A stretch of 64,000 bases of DNA, from NCBI GenBank assembly GCA_025457915.1, contig JALOTL010000006.1, positions 186,001 through 250,000 on the forward strand, written 5' to 3'. The notes beneath the pieces are model-generated. The model worked only from the letters and a program-made list of their open reading frames with translations. It was not told the origin of the DNA and made no database searches. The stretch comes from Spirochaetota bacterium (lineage in GTDB: Bacteria > Spirochaetota > UBA4802 > UBA5550). Position numbers and translations under genes: made by a program. Positions 53,940-62,189 of the stretch are shown here, in pieces; the first letter of the stretch is position 1, and each line of letters begins with the position of its first letter.

Positions 53940-55349
53940 TCATATTCTTTTCTTAGTATTCATAACATTTTCCATGAAATGATCCACCTGTGCCATTATA
54001 CCGGTTCTCGGAACAATACGCGTGTCTGAAAGATCGTAATCGATGATTAAAACCGGCAGACCGAGCTCACGCGCTTTCTCTCTGAGTATTCCGTTCAGGG
54101 CCTGTGTATTTTTGCAGCCGATATGGCCCGCAAGGAATATCATGTCTATATCAAATGCTTTCACGATATGAAACATATCATCGAAAAAGTTCTCCATGGG
54201 ACCGCGCGTGTGCCGGGCCATAGGACCCTGCATGATGTTTCTGCCCAATCCGCGCAGCATGGTTTCCTCATTTTCTGTATCTATAAACGGCAGCCTGTTA
54301 TATGACATGCTGTCCATGATGAGAGAAACCCCGTATGCCTGCTCTGCCCAGGCAAAAAGATCTATAAAATGCATTGTTGGCGGATTCCACAGTAGCGCAC
54401 GGTATTTTTCATCCTGTACTGCAGCAATTCCTTTATCAAGGTTGCCTTTAGCAAGACTGGCAATTTTTCTGAAAAGTTCCGTTGATGATTTATATCCAGG
54501 AAAGACATTAAATCCCCAGAGATGACTTATATAAACCGCTTCTGCAGAAACAGGAGCAGGTTTCTGTCTGATCATATCCCATAGTTCCAGTTCAATTTCC
54601 GCCATGCGGTTGCGTTCAATACATATCTCCCTGAGTAGATTCCAGTCCATCTTTCCCAAAGTATGCTTCTCAAGCCATGAAATCATTCGGCGGAGTTCAC
54701 CTGCAAAATAAACTTCAGCTTCATCGTTGTAAAAATTATAGGGGATATCAAGCCGGAAGGTCGGCAGTTTCAGTTTTTTTTCAATAAGCGCATAGGAGTT
54801 CATGCCGCCGTCACAGGGAAGATTTGATGTGACTATTGCCTGCCCGACAGGAATGTATCCCTTGACAGCAAGACCCATTGTAGCTTTGGGAAGGCTGCAT
54901 AAATCGGGCGGTATACCCTCATTTTCCGCTGCGTCAATATACTTTTCCATGACTGATGGATCCATCATAGGAAGCAGTATCCCCAGAATTTCAGGCATCC
55001 AGGGTTTAAGGCCCATGGCCCTGAGAATTTCTGGAGGGACCATGTCTTCATGTATAACCAGGCGGTCCCGGTGATGAAATATCCCTTCTAAAAGTTCAAC
55101 CATGTCTTTGGTAACCTGCGTGACAACCAGCGACACGGCTTTTCTGTAATTGCCTGTTCTGCCTGCAGCGAATTTATTCAGCAGCCGGTTGACTTTTAAA
55201 AGATCCATCATCCAGGGATATCGCTTCAAATCAAGAAGCATATAATAAACCCCGCGTCTGAAAACCATACCAAGTATGACCGCCCAGTTTATTATCTTGT
55301 GCTTCAAAAGAATAAAGGCGTCAGCTATTCCCGGCTTTTGTCTGTTCAT
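53940..55349 (-). CDS. 2-hydroxyacyl-CoA dehydratase family protein, beta-type subunit (pair 1)
   Basis: This 469-residue member of the HgdB/BadE/double-cubane family is a [4Fe-4S] protein that accepts electrons from an activase. Blocks seen are IHEDMVPPEILRAMGLKPWMPE, DLCSLPKATMGLAVKGYIP, SNLPCDGGMNSY, LPTFRLDIPYNF and LAGHIGCKNTQ. These have the layout of the family core, with Cys in the expected D-x-C-S and N-x-P-C-D sites. The N-terminal 70 residues are an extension. It is 10 bases behind the second member of the pair (55360), so they likely form a heterodimer. The substrate is unknown. Confidence 0.85.
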   Translation of the reverse strand: MNRQKPGIADAFILLKHKIINWAVILGMVFRRGVYYMLLDLKRYPWMMDLLKVNRLLNKFAAGRTGNYRKAVSLVVTQVTKDMVELLEGIFHHRDRLVIHEDMVPPEILRAMGLKPWMPEILGILLPMMDPSVMEKYIDAAENEGIPPDLCSLPKATMGLAVKGYIPVGQAIVTSNLPCDGGMNSYALIEKKLKLPTFRLDIPYNFYNDEAEVYFAGELRRMISWLEKHTLGKMDWNLLREICIERNRMAEIELELWDMIRQKPAPVSAEAVYISHLWGFNVFPGYKSSTELFRKIASLAKGNLDKGIAAVQDEKYRALLWNPPTMHFIDLFAWAEQAYGVSLIMDSMSYNRLPFIDTENEETMLRGLGRNIMQGPMARHTRGPMENFFDDMFHIVKAFDIDMIFLAGHIGCKNTQALNGILREKARELGLPVLIIDYDLSDTRIVPRTGIMAQVDHFMENVMNTKKRI

Positions 55350-55359
55350 TTTTTCACTG

Positions 55360-56484
55360 TTATTTCTTCATACTTTCGATAAATGCCTGCACCCGGGTAC
55401 GAAGCTGGCCCTCGCCTCCGGTTCTATACTCCCTCTCAAGCCGCAGAACGGGAATCCCCGCATCCCTGAGCGCAGCAACCAGAAGGCTCGACTCAACTCC
55501 CCATGTATCGCAGAACTTTATGGTTTGTATAATGATGCCATCCGCAGAATACTCCCGCGCAATATTAATGATATAATCCGCTCTCCGGTCAAATTCCTCC
55601 ATCATTCGCGGACACCGATTTTTTTCGAGTATATATAATGCAATAGCTGCGAGCGGTTTGCCGGATTCTGATATTGGTTCGAGGCCGGGGAATGAGCCTG
55701 TGCAGTAGCGGTCAGCTACCACGCGTCCGCCCATGGATTCGATTACACCTGTATACGCCGGATCATCGAGCTCTCCGCCCACGATCATGAATCTTGCGCG
55801 GAATTTACCTGCCCCGCCGCGCTTAAGAGCAGCATCGCGGAATCGTCCGGGGATATCAGATAACAGCTTTCTTGGTGCAGCCTGCAAGGCCATCATCAGG
55901 CGGTGAAACTCGGTGCCTGTAAAAAGAGGCATAGCCTCTTTTCTCATGTCACCGATTGAGCGCAGTTCGGCTAACATTATGTTATTTTCTTTAATGGAGG
56001 TTGATATTACTTCATCGCTCATATCAATATTAAAATGTGACGATAAGGCTGTTCTGAGTTTTTCCAGTTCCAGTTCCAGCCATTCCATAGCAGCCTCGTT
56101 GTTCTTATGGGGAACGTCCAGAATAAAGCTGAATTCAGGTTTGTTCAGATAACCAAGATTATCATACAGCCTTCGCAGATGGTCGCAGCTTGCTGCAAAT
56201 ACCCACCCCTTCAGAAAATCATATTTTGAATCGAGAGCAAGCTCGAGCAGGCTTCTTGTATAGGAACAGATTACACTGGATAGATAAATATCCGCGGTTT
56301 CCGTGCCCGATACACCCGGCGCACGCAACCGCAATGGAAATAAACGGCCTGCTGAAAGCACAGGTTCTGGAATAAGGCTGCAGGTGTAGCCCAGAGGAAT
56401 CATTCCATACGCAACAGCCTGTTCCACAACTTCATTACAGGGATCATCAAGCAGTCCTGCAAGATATTCCTGCAAATTATTCAT
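55360..56484 (-). CDS. 2-hydroxyacyl-CoA dehydratase family protein, alpha-type subunit (pair 1)
   Basis: The 374-residue protein has the compact family layout: GYTCSLIPEPVL (Cys35), SVICSYTRSLLELAL (Cys73), FAASCDHLRRLYD (Cys100), DVPHKN, and the late IQTIKFCDTWGVES and LRLEREYRTGGEGQLRTRVQAF. The three early Cys and the FCD Cys are the cluster ligands in this family. It could act as a dehydratase, a reductase or a double-cubane protein; the family does not settle the reaction. The start at 56484 leaves 2 bases after the CooC-like gene, instead of the overlap of the track ORF. Confidence 0.88.
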   Translation of the reverse strand: MNNLQEYLAGLLDDPCNEVVEQAVAYGMIPLGYTCSLIPEPVLSAGRLFPLRLRAPGVSGTETADIYLSSVICSYTRSLLELALDSKYDFLKGWVFAASCDHLRRLYDNLGYLNKPEFSFILDVPHKNNEAAMEWLELELEKLRTALSSHFNIDMSDEVISTSIKENNIMLAELRSIGDMRKEAMPLFTGTEFHRLMMALQAAPRKLLSDIPGRFRDAALKRGGAGKFRARFMIVGGELDDPAYTGVIESMGGRVVADRYCTGSFPGLEPISESGKPLAAIALYILEKNRCPRMMEEFDRRADYIINIAREYSADGIIIQTIKFCDTWGVESSLLVAALRDAGIPVLRLEREYRTGGEGQLRTRVQAFIESMKK

Positions 56485-56486
56485 TT

Positions 56487-57296
56487 TCAGCAGCACCCGC
56501 ATTTTGTATCAGGAATTTCATGGTGAAAAATTCCCATTTTATCAAGGCATTTACGGATAGAATCAAGTGCCGGACAATCAGACAGATTCAAAAGACTTTT
56601 TCCTTCAATATCGCTGTTTCGTATGGTTTCTTCTTCAGGAACAAATCCTAAAAATTCCACGTCTGACGGCAGCTGCATTTTACCCAGCTCAATTTCATCG
56701 CGTATACGGTTGATAATATATCCAATGCGCTCGTAGTGAACTGCTTCAGCAGCAACTTTCCTGAGGGTGGCTATCACGCCAATTCCCTTGGCCGACTGAT
56801 CTGACACAAGCATGAGGTGAGTTACGCTTTCCATAACGCGGCGATTGATCTGCTCTATGCCGGCTTCACCGTCAATTACCACGTAGTCAAAATTTCTTGA
56901 AAGATCCTTAATGACATCTTTCAGTATATCATTTACCTGGCAATAGCACCCTTCTTTTTCGGGTCTGCCTATTGCTAGAAACGCGAGATTTCCACGCTCC
57001 TCCAGCGCATTCGTTATTTCATAATCGAGAAGTGATATAACCTGCTTCCTGTCACCGCTGTCCCGATTTTCAATTTTATTTATTAGCAGATTCCGCACAT
57101 CATCCACAGTAGAGCGCACTGTGATATTCAGAGCCGATGCAAGACCTACTGCCGGATCAGCGTCTATTGCGAGCACCCTGGAACGCGGATCCGATATAAG
57201 AATTTTAGTCACAGCAGCAGCTATCGAAGTTTTACCGACACCGCCCTTTCCGCATAAGGCTATTATCTTTGTCTTCCTTTTATCAGTGCTGCACAT
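56487..57296 (-). CDS. CooC-type ATPase with CxC metal motif
   Basis: The 269-residue MinD/CooC-family ATPase has a deviant Walker A loop, GKGGVGKTS (16-24). The CooC hallmarks are all present: AIDADPAVGLASAL, the GRPEKEGCYCQVN segment (C117-x-C119, the nickel-binding motif in CooC dimers) and VIDGEAGIEQINRR. Members load nickel into CO dehydrogenase or acetyl-CoA synthase. No CO dehydrogenase gene is in the window. It overlaps the ACS-domain gene by 14 bases. The C-terminus ends CGCC, another possible metal site not typical of CooC. Confidence 0.9.
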   Translation of the reverse strand: MCSTDKRKTKIIALCGKGGVGKTSIAAAVTKILISDPRSRVLAIDADPAVGLASALNITVRSTVDDVRNLLINKIENRDSGDRKQVISLLDYEITNALEERGNLAFLAIGRPEKEGCYCQVNDILKDVIKDLSRNFDYVVIDGEAGIEQINRRVMESVTHLMLVSDQSAKGIGVIATLRKVAAEAVHYERIGYIINRIRDEIELGKMQLPSDVEFLGFVPEEETIRNSDIEGKSLLNLSDCPALDSIRKCLDKMGIFHHEIPDTKCGCC

Positions 57297-58023
57297 TTTT
57301 TTCTTCCCTGGTCAAAGTATTTCTTATGTTCCTGAGGTCTTTCACTTCGCTGCACACATCTACAAAATCGCAGGTTCCGCATTCAAACGACATTTCCGCA
57401 GCCATTTTTTTCAGAGCCCCGATTAGTCTCGATGCCCTGCCGCCTAACACTCCAAGTTCCCGTACATCCGATGGTGATGAAGTCACAAAAACAATCTCAA
57501 CTGATTTTACATAATATATTTTCCTGTAGAGCTCATTCAGCGCACTTCCTAAAACTTCAAAACTGAATGCCCGATCCATTGCCTCTCTGCTTATCCGGCT
57601 CCATTCGCGGCCATACTGCGACACTGCACGCATCATGTACCCGGAAAGCTTAAGATCGTACCGTGATAGTTCGAGTTCCATGTGCCTTTCGTAACAGTTA
57701 TCCTCATTCATGCCGCTCAATCCCAGAATCACAACCTTTCCGAAAGGAATGTTTTTCTGTTTCGATTCGCCCAGATCAGGACCGATGAGAGTAATACATC
57801 CATCTTTTATTCTGTTTTCATCTCCGGACCACAGCATAAATGAAACAGACTCATCCCGCGGATTGCCAAGCTCAATTGCGGTATCAGGTCCAAGCACTAC
57901 ATTGCCCCTGTCTGCAGCAGGCCAGTCTGATTTTATCGGGATTGAATATTCCCTGAATTGTCCGGATTTTTTCCTGTCAATATATTTTTGCAGATCAGAG
58001 ATGGCGTCATCAAAGAGATTCAT
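57283..58023 (-). CDS. Stand-alone acetyl-CoA-synthase middle-domain-like protein
   Basis: Residues 45-190 align by eye with the central domain of AcsB/CdhC. ELGNPRDESVSF matches the AcsB E-x-G-x-x-R region, IKDGCITLIGPDL matches ITDGKIEVIGPDI, and SQYGREWSRISREAMDRAFSFEVLG matches the AcsB GQRNINWLRVSKDAVAKGF block. A Cys-rich tail follows (FECGTCDFVDVC, CxxCx5C, Cys215-218-224), reminiscent of the start of the A-cluster site (CxxCx8C in AcsB), but the Ni-binding C-terminal domain is missing. At 246 residues it cannot be an ACS by itself. It may bind a corrinoid or methyl donor and a cluster. The gene overlaps both neighbours. Confidence 0.65.
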   Translation of the reverse strand: MNLFDDAISDLQKYIDRKKSGQFREYSIPIKSDWPAADRGNVVLGPDTAIELGNPRDESVSFMLWSGDENRIKDGCITLIGPDLGESKQKNIPFGKVVILGLSGMNEDNCYERHMELELSRYDLKLSGYMMRAVSQYGREWSRISREAMDRAFSFEVLGSALNELYRKIYYVKSVEIVFVTSSPSDVRELGVLGGRASRLIGALKKMAAEMSFECGTCDFVDVCSEVKDLRNIRNTLTREEKNVQH

Positions 58024-58850
58024 TTTATTTTTAAGCCTGATACGGCGGGATCCGCCGTTTCTCCGTTCTTTTTTAATAATTCAAGCGCATCAATTGCGAA
58101 TAGCGCTGCTCCTATAGCGCCATTAATCTGCGGATTATCCACCCTGTGAAGTTTAACTCCAAGAGCCCTTTCAAGAGCAGCAAACATTCCCGAGTTTTTT
58201 GCCACACCGCCTGTCATAACAGCATCCGGCGTCAGAAGAATGCCCTTTGCAAGAGATGCTGCGCGGTTTGCAACAGCCTGGTGCAGCGCGCATATAATAT
58301 CAGCGATTTCCCTGCCTTCATTTACAAGAGAAATGATTTCTGTTTCAGCAAAAACCACGCACTGATTCGACAGCGTCAGCTTCTCCGAACCGCGCCCGGA
58401 AATATCGCCCATGTCATCCAGTTTGATTTCAAGTGAATCGGCGATTATCTCGAGAAACCTGCCTGTGCCTGAAGCGCACTTGTCGTTGTATTCATATCGT
58501 TCCACGTTTCCTTTTTCATCAACCCTGATTGCTTTTGCATCCTGACCGCCTATATCAACCACAGTTCTTGCAGATGGCATCTGCCATACAGCGCCTCTTC
58601 CGTGGCAGGCAATCTCGGACTCCGTGGAGTTCATAAATGGAATATGTTTGCGGCCGTATCCTGTGCCAACACAGTATTCTATATCATCCATTGATATTCC
58701 GGCCTTTTCCACTGCAAGCTTCATTACTTCAAGTGCTGACTTTTCAGGAAGAGCTGATGCGCGGATTACCTCCGAAGAGAGCATTTCCCCATGTTTCATA
58801 ATAACGGCTTTGGCAGTAAGAGACCCTATGTCACAACCGGCAGTAATCAT
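58020..58850 (-). CDS. Dehydratase/reductase activase, second paralogue
   Basis: The 276-residue HgdC/BadF-type activase has GCDIGSLTAKAVI, VGTGYGRKHI, VDIGGQDAKAI, NDKCASGTGRF (Cys125), NQCVVFAE (Cys164) and MTGGVAKNSG. All residues for ATP binding and for the bridging [4Fe-4S] cluster are retained. It overlaps its neighbours by 4 bases on both sides. A third paralogue follows immediately upstream; why two activases sit side by side is not known, although BCR-type systems can use heteromeric activators. Confidence 0.93.
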   Translation of the reverse strand: MITAGCDIGSLTAKAVIMKHGEMLSSEVIRASALPEKSALEVMKLAVEKAGISMDDIEYCVGTGYGRKHIPFMNSTESEIACHGRGAVWQMPSARTVVDIGGQDAKAIRVDEKGNVERYEYNDKCASGTGRFLEIIADSLEIKLDDMGDISGRGSEKLTLSNQCVVFAETEIISLVNEGREIADIICALHQAVANRAASLAKGILLTPDAVMTGGVAKNSGMFAALERALGVKLHRVDNPQINGAIGAALFAIDALELLKKNGETADPAVSGLKIK

Positions 58851-59638
58851 ATAACGCCTCCAGATGCTTTTTCCATTGCAAAAAGCGCGGCTCCTATTGC
58901 CCCTGCGATCTGCGGATCTTCACGCCGTATTCTTTTTATTCTTATACCCAGATGCTTTTCAAGGGCATTCACAACTCCATTGTTTTTTGCAACTCCGCCT
59001 GTCATGCACACATCGTTCTCAAGCCCTATGCTGTTTGCAAGTATGGCCATACGGCTTGCCATCGCATTATTGACGCCTGCTGCGATATCCTCAATTGGAA
59101 CCTTATCATTTAGCTGCTGTATCACATCAGCCTGAGCCCACACAGTGCATGCAGAAGCGAAGGTAACAGGCTGTTTGGATCTGGCTGACATTTCTCCCAG
59201 TTCATCAAGATCCAGGTTCATCACCTTTGCCATTACCTCCAGAAAACGTCCTGTACCGGAAGCGCACTTGTCGTTCGTTATAAATTTCATCATATCGCCT
59301 TTGGCATCCAGGCGAATTGCCTTACAGTCCTGGCCGCCTATATCAATGACTGTTCTTACAGACGGGACTAGCCATCGCGCGCCCCTGCCGTGGCAGGCAA
59401 TCTCCGATACAGCCTCATCGATGAATGATATTTTATCCCTGCCGTAGCCTGTGCCCACGCAGTTTTTAATATCTTTCCTGTCCAAACCGGCCCGGGCGAG
59501 CGCCATATCCATAACCTCATCAGCTGACTCCCATGGCCTGGCCTTTGATTTTATAATAACAGATTTTACGATCCTGTCGTCTTTCATGATAACTGCTTTG
59601 GAGGTAAGTGACCCGACATCAACTCCGGAAACAAACAT
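58847..59638 (-). CDS. Dehydratase/reductase activase, third paralogue
   Basis: The 263-residue activase has GVDVGSLTSKAVI, VGTGYGRDKI, IDIGGQDCKAI, NDKCASGTGRF (Cys125), SACTVWAQADV (Cys164) and MTGGVAKNNG. The segment after the second cluster Cys reads WAQAD instead of the common FAESE/FAETE, a change near the cluster that separates it from the other two. The ATG shares its G/T with the stop of the dehydratase gene upstream (TAATG overlap). Together with the 58020 product it may form a heterodimeric activator. Confidence 0.92.
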   Translation of the reverse strand: MFVSGVDVGSLTSKAVIMKDDRIVKSVIIKSKARPWESADEVMDMALARAGLDRKDIKNCVGTGYGRDKISFIDEAVSEIACHGRGARWLVPSVRTVIDIGGQDCKAIRLDAKGDMMKFITNDKCASGTGRFLEVMAKVMNLDLDELGEMSARSKQPVTFASACTVWAQADVIQQLNDKVPIEDIAAGVNNAMASRMAILANSIGLENDVCMTGGVAKNNGVVNALEKHLGIRIKRIRREDPQIAGAIGAALFAMEKASGGVI

Positions 59639-61044
59639 TATACAAGCCTCCTTACCTTAAGAAATTCCATAAACCTCTCCTCTGTGGCCTCCCATGACTG
59701 CACACGCGCGTCAAATGCATCAGCATACATGATATAAGTCGGGAAGCCGGCTTTCTCTGTATCCCGCGCAAAGAGTTTAACCATACCCCATGTATTCCTG
59801 CATCCGGGAGTTCCATTGTAGACTATAAGATCAGCATTATACAATTTCGCGAGTCCCAGAGTGTCTTCCAGCCACATGTTTGGGGCATCATAAGGTCCTC
59901 GTATGGACTTGATCATCGGCATCCGCGAGTTGATCATTGCAAGACTGTCGATCAGGGAATCTATATCCGTTGTATCAATAGTATATGCAACTTCTTCTTT
60001 ATTGTACTCAGTCACATGCGGAGCATTGTGCGCCCAAGAGCGGCTGAGTATGTTGCCCTGATAGCAGATGCCGTTAATATCCAGCATTTTCCAGAGCTGA
60101 AGATTCTGTGCGTAATGATCGATATAGCAGAAAAAGGCGCGAAGCTTTTCCACGCCTCCGCTTAATCCTGAAATATTTTTTGCTGCGTTTTCACGCGCGA
60201 CTTCCAGCATCGATTCAAGCACGCCTGTACATTCAGGCATTCCTGCAAAAAGAAACCGCGATGCATAAACCATCAGATTATATGAAACCGGAAGCGGATT
60301 CGGCACCATCCGCGCAAGATCCTCAAGTTCAGCAATGATTTCGTCCTGTTTAGCAAGCTCGCGAAGATTTGCTCTCAATTTTTCCGGATCGAGTTTTTTC
60401 CCGGTCTGCTCTTCCAGAAATTTTATAAGCGCCCTGTAATCCTCTCTATGATATTCATTGGAACGCTCACCCGTTAAATCCGGAGGCATATCAAGCTGAA
60501 AAAAAGGCTTGTCAAGATATGCTGATGCGAATGCAAAAGCATTGGCGTTTGTATCGCAGACTCCGGGTGTGTCAGTAACTATCATGTCAATATCCGCGCC
60601 TATACCTGCAAGGTACGCGCCGATAGTGCCCCGTTGCGACGAGCACGAGGTTTCAGTATAACCAACCTCGTTGCAGTAATCAAGAAACTCGGCGGTTCCT
60701 CTTTTATAAGTAAAGGTCATCATAACAGAAATAACCTCAAGACAGACCGGGATAATATCCATTGCATAAAAAATAGCGGGGGAAAAGCAGAATGTTGTAA
60801 TAGCAGTTTTTTTCCCTTTTTCTTTTGCTGTGATAACGTTTTCCATATATTTTGAGCATATATCTAAAAATTTCTGTCCCGGTTCTCCTGCATCAAGTAT
60901 TGATTCAACAACACCCCTGAAATATGGAATATATTTAAGCATTGATCTGTATTCTTTTTCAGTTCCTTTTTTTAACTGGGCTGCAGCAGTAAATGAATTC
61001 CACAGCATCCAGTCAAAATTATATTCTCTGGTTTCCTTTCTCAT
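59638..61044 (-). CDS. 2-hydroxyacyl-CoA dehydratase family protein, beta-type subunit (pair 2)
   Basis: The 468-residue protein is parallel to the 53940 product in length and order of blocks: AITTFCFSPAIFYAMDIIPV, ETSCSSQRGTIGAYL, TDTPGVCDTNANAFAFAS, LDKPFFQLDMPPDL, and near the C-terminus VYNGTPGCRNTWGMVKLF. Cys in T-F-C-F, S-C-S-S and G-V-C-D are the likely cluster ligands. Tight overlaps with activase 3 and with the 61041 gene (ATGA) indicate one complex. The reaction is not deducible; the family includes dehydratases and benzoyl-CoA-type reductases. Confidence 0.85.
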   Translation of the reverse strand: MRKETREYNFDWMLWNSFTAAAQLKKGTEKEYRSMLKYIPYFRGVVESILDAGEPGQKFLDICSKYMENVITAKEKGKKTAITTFCFSPAIFYAMDIIPVCLEVISVMMTFTYKRGTAEFLDYCNEVGYTETSCSSQRGTIGAYLAGIGADIDMIVTDTPGVCDTNANAFAFASAYLDKPFFQLDMPPDLTGERSNEYHREDYRALIKFLEEQTGKKLDPEKLRANLRELAKQDEIIAELEDLARMVPNPLPVSYNLMVYASRFLFAGMPECTGVLESMLEVARENAAKNISGLSGGVEKLRAFFCYIDHYAQNLQLWKMLDINGICYQGNILSRSWAHNAPHVTEYNKEEVAYTIDTTDIDSLIDSLAMINSRMPMIKSIRGPYDAPNMWLEDTLGLAKLYNADLIVYNGTPGCRNTWGMVKLFARDTEKAGFPTYIMYADAFDARVQSWEATEERFMEFLKVRRLV

Positions 61045-62189
61045 GCTATTGCCTTTTTCTGGTGTATTCTTTCGATAAATGCGTCAACGCGCATCTTCAT
61101 CCTGCCGGTCTCCACAAGAGGGCCATACTCCCGTTCAAGGCGCATACATGGAATACCCATAGCCTCCAGGTCACGTTCGAACAGACCGTTTTCAGAACCG
61201 TGAAGATCGCAGAACCGGATATTCTGCAAAATAACACCGTCTATTTTTGCCTTTTCTACTTTTTGCACAAGTATATCAAGCCTTCTTTTGTAATCTCCGT
61301 ACATCCTGGGGCAGTCGTTGTGTCCCAGATATCTCTTTGAAAGAGCTGACACAGGATCACCGCTTTCCTCCACCTGATCAGTATAGAACCGCGAACCGAA
61401 ACAGAGGTTATCTGCAACCACTACAGCCTTTTCCCCTTCCATCACGCGAACCAGCCCAGCGTCATCATTGGCACTGCCAACGAGCATCAGCCGTACTCTA
61501 TTCTTAATCACAGGAGAATTTTCAGCTTCAGAAAGAAACTTTTCCAGCAGAGAATTATACTCTTCACGCGGCATGGTTGTGCCAGCAAGAATAACTGCCA
61601 GTGCGTCTTCTCCGTTAAATGGAGGTGCATCAAGAGTGCGCATAGCTTCAAATCGATCGAGAAGCATTCTGCTCTGATTATACAGTTTTATTGATCTATG
61701 CAGATTTTCATCTGTAATTTTTACCTTAAAATGTTCTTCCACAGCAGCAATAAGGCGATGAGTTTCTTCGGTTAACCACTTGATTGTATAATCAGAATAT
61801 TTATGCGGAACTCCGTAATGAAAAAAGAAAGAAGGTATTACACCATCAACATCGCTGCCTGCTTTACGCCAGCATTCGTCCAGGCGCCGCATTGAATCGC
61901 AGCCTGGAGTGATAATTACTCCGTCTAAAAAGTTGAATTTCCCCTCACCCGCAAGCTGAAGCATGCACTTCGGAAGACTGCACACAAACGGGCCGAAATA
62001 TGTATCACCTATTGTGGTGTCGGCAGCGCCGAAACCGCGTATTCTAAACGGGAGTATCCCTGCTGCATGAAAAACTTCATCCGGAACATACGAGCAGGTA
62101 TAGCCCACAACTTTTTTTCCGTTTTTCTTCCATTGAATTACGTGTTTATTATTAAGAACTGTGGAAGCATCAAGTAATTCCTTAATCAT
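61041..62189 (-). CDS. 2-hydroxyacyl-CoA dehydratase family protein, alpha-type subunit (pair 2)
   Basis: The 382-residue protein is parallel to 55360: GYTCSYVPDEVFHAAGILPFRI (Cys32), FVCSLPKCMLQLA (Cys70), ITPGCDSMRRLDE (Cys97), YGVPHKYSDYTIKWL, NIRFCDLHGSENG, MRLEREYGPLVETGRMKMRVDAF. It forms the second pair with the 59638 product. The two alpha-type proteins are clearly distinct sequences, not a recent duplication, so the pairs probably act on different partners or substrates. Confidence 0.88.
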   Translation of the reverse strand: MIKELLDASTVLNNKHVIQWKKNGKKVVGYTCSYVPDEVFHAAGILPFRIRGFGAADTTIGDTYFGPFVCSLPKCMLQLAGEGKFNFLDGVIITPGCDSMRRLDECWRKAGSDVDGVIPSFFFHYGVPHKYSDYTIKWLTEETHRLIAAVEEHFKVKITDENLHRSIKLYNQSRMLLDRFEAMRTLDAPPFNGEDALAVILAGTTMPREEYNSLLEKFLSEAENSPVIKNRVRLMLVGSANDDAGLVRVMEGEKAVVVADNLCFGSRFYTDQVEESGDPVSALSKRYLGHNDCPRMYGDYKRRLDILVQKVEKAKIDGVILQNIRFCDLHGSENGLFERDLEAMGIPCMRLEREYGPLVETGRMKMRVDAFIERIHQKKAIA

